Assembly: GCA_031257075.1 (NCBI GenBank) | Contig: JAIRPM010000100.1 | Location: 1 to 7,234 of the forward strand | Direction of reading: 5' to 3' | Origin: Spirochaetaceae bacterium | Lineage (GTDB): Bacteria; Spirochaetota; Spirochaetia; Treponematales; Breznakiellaceae | Length of the DNA: 7,234 nt | Notes under the pieces: generated by a model | What the model was told of the DNA's origin: nothing | The model's input: the letters and a program-made list of their open reading frames with translations, nothing else | Database searches by the model: none | Translations under genes and position numbers: made by a program | Shown: positions 1 through 5,205 of the stretch, piece by piece | Layout: each line of letters begins with the position of its first letter | Position numbering within the stretch: position 1 is the stretch's first letter

Positions 1-118
1 ACAGATTCTTATTGGTTTAGGCATGGTAGCCTTTGCTATTACCGGTTATTTTATCAATCATCGTGAGGAATACCGCCGGACGCGCTTTTATGGCGCGGGG
101 AGGGCGGAGAAGCCATGA
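1..118 (+). CDS. C-terminal end of an unidentified membrane protein (5' end outside window)
   Basis: A reading frame enters from the left edge (frame starting at base 2) and runs 38 codons to a TGA at 116-118. The visible residues form one hydrophobic segment of about 18 residues (from QILIGLGM to GYFI). A strongly basic and polar tail follows (HREEYRRTRFYGAGRAEKP). This is the usual look of a last transmembrane helix with a positively charged cytoplasmic C-terminus. The family cannot be identified from so little sequence. It converges on the MoxR gene, whose stop codon lies 38 bases downstream. The evidence is an open frame with protein-like hydrophobicity and charge pattern only, so the call is moderate. 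Confidence 0.5.
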   Translation, partial: QILIGLGMVAFAITGYFINHREEYRRTRFYGAGRAEKP

Positions 119-131
119 ATGCTGACATACA

Positions 132-144
132 GGCGCTTTGCGCC
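132..144. terminator. Short perfect hairpin between two convergent genes
   Basis: GGCGC-TTT-GCGCC forms a perfect 5-bp G+C-rich stem with a 3-base loop. It sits between the stop codon of the plus-strand membrane protein (118) and that of the minus-strand MoxR gene (156). Its position suits a shared, bidirectional 3' end. Neither strand has a U-tract after the stem, so it is not a canonical intrinsic terminator and may only be an mRNA 3'-end stabilising structure. Confidence 0.3.
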
Positions 145-155
145 AAGATACGAGG

Positions 156-1241
156 CTAGGGCGCTGGTACGAATGACAGAAGGCGGGAAATGATAGTGTC
201 CGCGTCAAGGTTGTCGGCTTCCGCTTCGTAGGAAAGAATAATGCGATGGCGCAGCGCCGGCAGAGCGGCGCGCTTTACATCATCGGGGCGGACAAAAAGC
301 GAACCGTCAAAAAGCGCTTGAATTTTTGCGCAATGGTAGAGGGCGATAGCGGCACGGGGGGAAGCGCCATAACTGATATAACGGTAAATGCTGTCTTTTG
401 CCGCTTTCAAGGTAAGCGCATCGTTTTTTATGTCATTTTTACCCGCTCCCCAAACACTGCGGGCTGGCATATTTGCGCCGCCGCTTACAAGAGGCCTTGT
501 TGCTGTGGTTATTCGTACAATGTATTCGGCTATTTCTGAATCAAGATGAATCGAATCAGCCAAAAGCCGTAATTTGCCCAATGCGGCGGTATTCAAAAAA
601 CCTGTTTCGGCGGGTTCAGGCGGCATTTTGTTTGGGGCGGCTATCGCTGCATTTAGCGCAATAATCGACAATTCCTCAGTGTCCGTAGGATAAGAAAGCC
701 GTAATTTGAGAAGAAAACGGTCGAGTTGCGCTTCCGGTAGAGGATAGGTGCCTTCGTGTTCGACCGGATTTTGCGTGGCCAGCACAAAAAACGGCTCAGG
801 CAGTTTCCAAGTATTATCGCCGATAGTTACTTGATATTCTTCCATAGCCTCGAGCAGCGCCGACTGTACTTTAGCCGGAGCGCGGTTGATTTCATCGGCA
901 AGGACAATGTTTGCAAAAACCGGCCCTTTGCGAACTGAAAAATTATTTTGCGCCGCTTCCCATACGAGAGTGCCGGTAAGGTCAGCGGGCAACAAATCAG
1001 GGGTAAATTGAATCCGCTTAAATTGCAGCCCGGTAATGGCGGCAAGACATTTTACCGACAATGTTTTGGCAAGGCCGGGCGCGCCTTCAATCAGAATATG
1101 GCCCCCCGCGATGATGGCGGTGAGCAGGCCGTCTACAAGTTCCTGCTGGCCAATAATACGCGTTTCCATAGCTGTCCGGTAATGGGAAATAAGCGCAAGC
1201 GCTTTTTCAAGTTCTTTGTTGAATTCGGTTTCGTTCATCAT
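156..1241 (-). CDS. moxR: MoxR-family AAA+ ATPase with an enlarged C-terminal lid
   Basis: This is a cytosolic AAA+ chaperone-type ATPase of the MoxR family (AAA_3 core plus AAA_lid_2). Such proteins usually help assemble or activate partner proteins, often with DUF58 or vWA-domain proteins. From the ATG at 1241 it is 361 residues long. Visible motifs are Walker A GAPGLAKT (about 53-60), Walker B IVLADEIN (112-119), sensor 1 FVLATQNP (152-159), the EAQLDRF region (170-176) and sensor 2 GASPRA (292-297). The lid ends in the typical PDDVKRAALPALRHRIILS. About 33 extra residues lie between TATRP and GASPR, where most family members have under ten. An in-frame TTG at 1256 overlaps the pncB stop but has AGGAG only 1 base upstream. 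The ATG at 1241 has GAGAG 8 bases upstream and is preferred; an adjacent ATG at 1238 is also possible. It follows pncB by 11 bp, so the two are probably co-transcribed. No DUF58 or vWA partner follows, which is unusual. Confidence 0.93.
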   Translation of the reverse strand: MMNETEFNKELEKALALISHYRTAMETRIIGQQELVDGLLTAIIAGGHILIEGAPGLAKTLSVKCLAAITGLQFKRIQFTPDLLPADLTGTLVWEAAQNNFSVRKGPVFANIVLADEINRAPAKVQSALLEAMEEYQVTIGDNTWKLPEPFFVLATQNPVEHEGTYPLPEAQLDRFLLKLRLSYPTDTEELSIIALNAAIAAPNKMPPEPAETGFLNTAALGKLRLLADSIHLDSEIAEYIVRITTATRPLVSGGANMPARSVWGAGKNDIKNDALTLKAAKDSIYRYISYGASPRAAIALYHCAKIQALFDGSLFVRPDDVKRAALPALRHRIILSYEAEADNLDADTIISRLLSFVPAP

Positions 1242-1252
1242 TGTATACGCTC

Positions 1253-2692
1253 TCAATCTCCTAAATGCTTTTTTATCAATTCAAGTTTGAGGTCGCGCAG
1301 ACGCTGGCTTATCGACACCTTGTAGATATGCGGATTCAGAATACGTTTATAAGACGGGTCGAAAGAGTCAAGTTCCGCAATACAGTGGGCACGGATATCC
1401 GCAAGTTTCAACGGCGGCTGAATTTGCGCCCCACCTTCTATGTGTTTGACAAGCAGCGGCTGCGGTTCTGTTTCCAGCATACAGCGAAAATGCCGGTAAT
1501 CCGCTGAGGGGTGATAGAATGTGTACACTTTGTTCTGATGGTACTCTTCGCTGTTTACACCGTCATCAAGCGCGATGGCATCTGCCAGAGCCATATTGTT
1601 TTTGTCTTTGAGCCGGAATACCTGTTTTATGCCCGGCGTTGTTGTTTTTTCGGGATTGTCTGAAAGTTTCATTACAGCCACTGTGTGCCCTTGTTCATCT
1701 TCGCGGGCAGTCAATTTGTACACGCCGGGAAACGAAGCGTCGCCCGCGCCCGTTACCATGCGCGTACCTACACCCCAACTGTTTACCGGCGTATGGTCGT
1801 CCACAAGCGCCGTGATAATTTCCTCGTCTAAATCGTTGGAAACAGCGATGGTTGCCTGTGGAAATCCGGCCGCATCAAGCCGTTTGCGTACTTCGCACGA
1901 CAGATAATGAATGTCACCCGAATCAAGCCGCACGCCAAAATTGCCGCCGCTTCGTTTTATGGCCTCGCCCCCGACTTTTATCGCGTTTACAATGCCGCTT
2001 TTAAGCGTATCGTAGGTGTCTATCAAAAAAACCGGATGTTCGGGATACATTTCCGCATAGGCGCGGAATGCCTCTTCCTCGCTGGGAAATGCCATAACCC
2101 ATGAATGTGCCATTGTCCCCATCACCCTGATGCCGAAATTTTTTCCTGCCTCTACATTGGATGTGCCGATGGCTCCTCCAATAAAGGCGGCTCTTGACGC
2201 ACTGAGCGCCCCATCCGGCCCCTGCGCGCGCCGCAGCCCGAATTCCATTATTGCGCCTTTGTCGGCGGCAAGAAAAACGCGGGCGGCTTTGGTAGCGATG
2301 AGGCTCTGAAAATTGATGATATTGAGAATAAGGCCTTCGATAAGTTGACATTCAATGAGCGAGCCTTCTACACGCAAAAGGGGCTCCTGCGGGAAAACAA
2401 TATTTCCTTCGTTTTGCGCCCAAAGATTCCCGCTAAACCGGAAGTCTTTGAGGCTTTCGAGAAATTCCGTATCAAAAAATTTCAGGCTGCGCAGATAATC
2501 GATGTCGTCGGCACCAAAACGGAATGAAGATAGGTTGTCGAGCAAAGGCTGCAAGCCGGCAAAAACGGAAAACCCGCCGCCGAACGGATTGCGGCGGTAG
2601 AACATTTCAAAAACAGCGCGGCGGTTAATGCGTTTTTTCCAGTAACCTTGCGCCATAGTCAATTCATAAAAATCGGTAAACAAAGCCGGCAT
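1253..2692 (-). CDS. pncB: Nicotinate phosphoribosyltransferase
   Basis: It catalyses nicotinate + PRPP + ATP to nicotinate mononucleotide (EC 6.3.4.21), the entry step of the Preiss-Handler NAD salvage route in the cytosol. The 479-residue length is typical of the family. The N-terminus LFTDFYELTMAQGYW (4-18) is the family hallmark and fixes the ATG at 2692. Other visible motifs are FGLRRAQGPDG (151-161) and GTMAHSW (192-198), whose His196 corresponds to the histidine phosphorylated during ATP-coupled catalysis. DTYDT (225-229), RLDSGD (255-260) and the phosphate-binding GVGTRMVT (307-314) are also present. No frameshift or missing key residue was seen. An AAGGA lies 12 bases upstream of the ATG, a longer spacing than usual. 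The gene appears to lead a two-gene unit with moxR. The product supplies NaAD for NAD and, if the pathway exists here, for the nickel-pincer cofactor of the LarA-like protein encoded upstream. Confidence 0.96.
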   Translation of the reverse strand: MPALFTDFYELTMAQGYWKKRINRRAVFEMFYRRNPFGGGFSVFAGLQPLLDNLSSFRFGADDIDYLRSLKFFDTEFLESLKDFRFSGNLWAQNEGNIVFPQEPLLRVEGSLIECQLIEGLILNIINFQSLIATKAARVFLAADKGAIMEFGLRRAQGPDGALSASRAAFIGGAIGTSNVEAGKNFGIRVMGTMAHSWVMAFPSEEEAFRAYAEMYPEHPVFLIDTYDTLKSGIVNAIKVGGEAIKRSGGNFGVRLDSGDIHYLSCEVRKRLDAAGFPQATIAVSNDLDEEIITALVDDHTPVNSWGVGTRMVTGAGDASFPGVYKLTAREDEQGHTVAVMKLSDNPEKTTTPGIKQVFRLKDKNNMALADAIALDDGVNSEEYHQNKVYTFYHPSADYRHFRCMLETEPQPLLVKHIEGGAQIQPPLKLADIRAHCIAELDSFDPSYKRILNPHIYKVSISQRLRDLKLELIKKHLGD

Positions 2693-2844
2693 ACGGTCAT
2701 ACTGTCCTTGCTTCTATACTACTCCGGCGCGCGGCATAACGGCTAGAGACCGCTCCCGCAGCCGGGTTAAAGTAAACGCGGGCAAAATAGCCGGCGGCTT
2801 ATTAGCGTATTTGATTAATCTATGTATTTATTACTTTATCGCGT
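2693..2844 (-). promoter_or_regulatory. Putative pncB promoter and leader region
   Basis: The A+T-rich block at about 2805-2850 stands out from its G+C-rich surroundings and is the natural site for a minus-strand promoter of pncB. One weak candidate, read on the minus strand, is TTACTC, a 16-base spacer, then TAAATA. It also contains an 8-bp palindrome GATTAATC (2813-2820) that could bind a regulator. Transcription from here would give a leader of about 120-150 nt with several small G+C-rich helices. I recognise no known riboswitch in it. A plus-strand promoter could share the same block. Confidence 0.3.
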
Positions 2845-3084
2845 TTGAGTAACAGCCCGGTCAGGAAGAAGAATATGCAGGCCAACTATCTTCCACAACT
2901 CCGCGCCGAGGCTGGTATCGCGGCCGGCGTGCCTGCGGCAGTTGCCGGCTGTGTCTGAAACAGTTGAAGTTTTTGAGGTTTTTGCCGATATTATAACTAC
3001 CGGATGCACGGTTCCCCTCCCAAATCGCTGTGCTTCCGGTATGCCTCAAGGGCAGGGCCGGTACGTTTTACGTCCGGCCTTTTT
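2845..3084 (+). ncRNA. Candidate structured small RNA ending at an intrinsic terminator
   Basis: No convincing protein gene lies here on either strand, yet four local hairpins occur in order on the plus strand. (1) GGAAGA (2864-2869) pairs with TCTTCC (2889-2894). (2) GCCGGC (2923-2928) pairs with GCCGGC (2944-2949), with TGCC/GGCA nested inside. (3) TACCGGA (2998-3004) pairs with TCCGGTA (3035-3041), continued after a T-T mismatch by GCAC/GTGC. (4) The terminator hairpin runs from 3056 to 3079, followed by U5. An A+T-rich block with TTGATT (2811) and a weak TTTATC lies just upstream and could start the transcript, giving roughly 240 nt. The 5' end is a guess. It does not match tmRNA, SRP RNA, RNase P or a riboswitch I know. 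It could instead be a dispersed intergenic repeat, or antisense control of the larA-pncB spacer. The call is inference from structure. Confidence 0.35.
3056..3084 (+). terminator. Intrinsic (Rho-independent) terminator, plus strand
   Basis: GGCCGG (3056-3061) pairs with CCGGCC (3074-3079). After a one-base bulge (T3062), ACGT (3063-3066) pairs with ACGT (3070-3073) around a TTT loop. TTTTT follows immediately at 3080-3084. The U-tract lies only on the plus-strand side, so it does not terminate the minus-strand larA-like gene ending at 3120. No annotated plus-strand gene lies upstream, which implies an unannotated plus-strand transcript. Confidence 0.75.
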
Positions 3085-3119
3085 ATTGAAGAAAACTGTT
3101 GAGTTAATCATAAAACCGG

Positions 3120-4409
3120 TCAAATTGACGGCGGCAGTAGAGGCAGATTCCCGTCCTTGTCGAACGGGAACGGCATGGGGGCGCTCAGTATTTCTATGCC
3201 GGGATGCGCCTTTGCTTCGTCTAACAGCGCTTCGGATAGATAGATGTTTTCTATGTGCGCCGTGTCCAAAATCCTGATGATGCGCAGGCTGCCCATATCC
3301 ACGCTGGAAGCGGAGAGCGCCGCGAACTGTATCGCCTCGCGGTCATTGTCCATTATTGGCGGTATGCGTGTGTAGTCAATCACGCGGCTTGTAAGTCCGT
3401 TTATGTATGTGGCGTCATAGTCGATGGCGTTAAACAGTTTGCGCGTTATCGCGTGAGCCGCCCCCATGCCGACCGCCTGCCCATGGGTTTCTTTGGACAG
3501 GTTGAGGACAACGGTGCGCTGCACTCTAAGCCCGCCTGTTACGTACGGGGCGCAGGGTGTGGCACCGGATACATTGGGGTCCATGCCATCGCCGGAAATT
3601 TCTTTGCCAATTTGGTCAACTATCAGAATATCGCATGGGTCGATGAGTATCTTTGCCATACGGCTTTTTGCGTATTCGAGCAGTGCCGGTTCTTCGTTTA
3701 TGATACCTTCCGGCGTGAGCGCCTTAAACAGGCAGGTTTCGTGGTAGGCATTTTCGATGATGGCAAAGCCCATAACTACCGGCGCGTTCTTTAACACCGT
3801 CTTCCCAAATGTCTCAACCATGTGCGCCATCTTTGCAAAGCCGTCTTCGTGGCAGACGGACGCGCCTTCGCGTTTGCCCAGCCCTATAGCCATCATCTTG
3901 AGCAGCCCGCTTTCGTAGCGCCCTCTAAAATCGGTATGCGGCTTTATGCGGTGCGCTACGATGATGGCATCCGCTTCCGCCGCGTATTTGTCAAGGCGCA
4001 CAGGGCGCCCTTCCGGCGTACTTCCGATTTCTACAGTGTCCATAGAAGAACAGATAGGGCAGCCTAAGTACTCTTCGGTTGCGCCGTAACGTTCAAGGAG
4101 TTCGCGCTGCCCTTCCGCTGTAGCGCCGCCATGACTGCCCATAGCGGGAACGATGAAAGGCTTTGCGCCGGCGGTTTTTACATAATCAACAATGGATTTG
4201 TAGATGATGGCATAGTTGGCAAGCCCGCGGCTGCCGCAGGTTATCGCGGTACGCGCACCGGGTTTGAGAGCGCCGGGGACTTTTGCCATTTCCGTGCTTA
4301 CCGCGCCGGGTATATCATGCGCTTCGATACGCTGAGCGTCAAAACGCTGCCGGACTAAAAACATAGCAGGCAGAGTCGTTTTTTCGCATAATTGTTTTAC
4401 CAAATTCAT
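3120..4409 (-). CDS. LarA-superfamily protein (DUF2088), putative 2-hydroxyacid racemase/epimerase
   Basis: The protein has 429 residues and belongs to the lactate-racemase (LarA, DUF2088) superfamily. Its characterised members use the nickel-pincer nucleotide (NPN) cofactor to racemise or epimerise 2-hydroxy acids in the cytosol. Visible motifs are CGSRGL (58-63), GSHGG (91-95), HRIKPHTDFRG (153-163), SGLLKMMAIGLGK (167-179), CHEDGF (186-191) and DQIGKEISGDGMDPN (265-279). Aligned by spacing with Lactiplantibacillus plantarum LarA (numbering from memory), Arg61, His93, His158, Lys171 and His187 match Arg75, His108, His174, Lys184 and His200. The protein is otherwise far from true LarA, so the substrate is unknown. 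The N-terminus with MFLVRQRFDA fits the family and supports the ATG at 4409. No Shine-Dalgarno precedes it; TATAAA lies 8 bases upstream. It is divergent from the CTP-transferase gene. No larB, larC or larE is in the window. Confidence 0.85.
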   Translation of the reverse strand: MNLVKQLCEKTTLPAMFLVRQRFDAQRIEAHDIPGAVSTEMAKVPGALKPGARTAITCGSRGLANYAIIYKSIVDYVKTAGAKPFIVPAMGSHGGATAEGQRELLERYGATEEYLGCPICSSMDTVEIGSTPEGRPVRLDKYAAEADAIIVAHRIKPHTDFRGRYESGLLKMMAIGLGKREGASVCHEDGFAKMAHMVETFGKTVLKNAPVVMGFAIIENAYHETCLFKALTPEGIINEEPALLEYAKSRMAKILIDPCDILIVDQIGKEISGDGMDPNVSGATPCAPYVTGGLRVQRTVVLNLSKETHGQAVGMGAAHAITRKLFNAIDYDATYINGLTSRVIDYTRIPPIMDNDREAIQFAALSASSVDMGSLRIIRILDTAHIENIYLSEALLDEAKAHPGIEILSAPMPFPFDKDGNLPLLPPSI

Positions 4410-4511
4410 TTTGACAGTTTATATGCTGCGCCCCGTTTGGACAAGAGAAACGGCGCTTATGCCTTGACCGGCGCATTTACTTTTGTGAAAAAATAAGGTA
4501 TTTTAGAGTAA
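4410..4511. promoter_or_regulatory. Divergent promoter region between the larA-like and CTP-transferase genes
   Basis: This 102-bp spacer must hold promoters for both flanking genes. On the minus strand a good -10 box TATAAA (4423-4418) lies 8 bases before the larA-like ATG, with a poorly matched -35 (TTGTCC, 4444-4439, spacer 15). On the plus strand TTTACT (4476-4481), a 17-base spacer and TATTTT (4499-4504) end 7 bases before the ATG at 4512. A TTGACC at 4464-4469 has no convincing -10 partner. Both -10 boxes would place transcription starts at or next to the start codons. Confidence 0.4.
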
Positions 4512-5138
4512 ATGACAGGCAGTTTTTCCGGGCTGGTTTTACCGGTAATTTCATTAGAAAAAGCTAAAGGCGAAATGGTTCGGAAAGGCATTCACCTCTT
4601 TGTTGCCCTAATTCCCAGTTTTGCGCTCATCAACAAAACCTTCACCCTCATCCTGCTGGTATGCGGCATTTGTTTATACACAATCTGCGAAATTTTAACC
4701 CTCAAAGGTGTTAAAGTTCCGCTTTTTTACCGGATTATAGGTTTGGCTAACCGTGAACGGGATAAAGGCAAATTCGCGCTGGGGCCGGTAACGTTAGGCG
4801 CGGGAGCGGCGCTGTCAATTCTGCTCTTTGCCCCGGAAGCCGCTTTTGTCGCCATCTATGCCCTTGCCTTTGGAGACGGCTTTGCGAGCCTGGCCGGACG
4901 TATTATGGGCCGGACACGCCCCGCTTTTTTAATGGGAAAAAGCGTTGAAGGTTCGCTTGCCTGCTTTTTAACCGTATACCTCTCCGCCCTGCATGTTTCG
5001 CACAACTGGCTGTTTTCATTGACGGTTACAGTTACCGCGACCGTAGTTGAAGCCTTGCCGCTTAAAGACTGGGACAACATTATTATCCCGCTTTCCGCAG
5101 GCTATATTGCATCCGTGTTCCCGTCTATGCTCATCTGA
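4512..5138 (+). CDS. Integral-membrane CTP-transferase/lipid kinase (dolichol kinase/DGK1/phytol kinase family)
   Basis: A 208-residue, very hydrophobic protein of the CTP_transf_1 group, often annotated as phosphatidate cytidylyltransferase. Its motifs fit the CTP-dependent lipid kinases (Sec59/DGK1/VTE5 type), which phosphorylate a polyprenol, phytol or diacylglycerol in the membrane. Seen in order are the N-terminal E-M-V-RKGIH (21-28), RDKGKFALGPVTLGAG (83-98), GDGFASLAGRIMGR (121-134), KSVEGSLACF (143-152) and EALPLKDWDNIIIPL (180-194). About six membrane segments are expected. The ATG at 4512 is preferred because an internal ATG (residue 22) would lose the conserved glutamate before RK. 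That internal ATG does, however, have a better AAAGG upstream. GAG lies 3 bases before the chosen ATG. The exact lipid substrate cannot be told from sequence. It precedes the TRAP gene by 67 bp, so co-transcription is possible. Confidence 0.85.
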   Translation: MTGSFSGLVLPVISLEKAKGEMVRKGIHLFVALIPSFALINKTFTLILLVCGICLYTICEILTLKGVKVPLFYRIIGLANRERDKGKFALGPVTLGAGAALSILLFAPEAAFVAIYALAFGDGFASLAGRIMGRTRPAFLMGKSVEGSLACFLTVYLSALHVSHNWLFSLTVTVTATVVEALPLKDWDNIIIPLSAGYIASVFPSMLI

Positions 5139-5187
5139 AGCAGTCCGCAGCCCGCGCAAACATCCCTTTTCATAGCGGTTTTTATGT

Positions 5188-5205
5188 ACTACTATATAAA
5201 AAGTC
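5188..5205 (+). promoter_or_regulatory. Candidate -10 region directly before the TRAP permease gene
   Basis: The sequence before the ATG contains overlapping -10-like hexamers TACTAT (5188-5193), TATATA (5193-5198) and TATAAA (5195-5200), ending 5 to 12 bases before the start codon. No Shine-Dalgarno sequence is present and no good -35 box is visible. If it is used, the transcript would be leaderless or nearly so. Read-through from the preceding gene is the alternative. Confidence 0.3.

Noticed and set aside
2784..2799. Minus-strand AGCC-GCC-GGCT followed by ATTTT in the pncB leader as an attenuator
   Set aside because: A 4-bp stem with a 3-base loop is too weak and the U-tract is interrupted.
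2941..3045. Cobalamin-riboswitch-like bits on the minus strand (GGGAACCGTG, GGCAACTGCC)
   Set aside because: The conserved order and the 3' B12-box GCCACTG are missing, and the spacing is wrong.
2861..3049. 62-codon minus-strand frame in the spacer upstream of pncB
   Set aside because: Its translation is rich in Arg, Ser and Asn with no domain-like pattern, and the hairpins and terminator on the other strand explain the region better.
2942..3277. 111-codon plus-strand frame crossing the spacer into the larA-like gene
   Set aside because: It runs through the intrinsic terminator and then antisense to a clear gene; it is a shadow frame.
3255..3794. 179-codon plus-strand frame opposite the larA-like gene
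   Set aside because: It is antisense to a confidently identified gene and its translation has no recognisable features.
4464..4492. TTGACC as the -35 of the CTP-transferase promoter
   Set aside because: No acceptable -10 hexamer lies 16-18 bases downstream; the TTTACT/TATTTT pair fits better.
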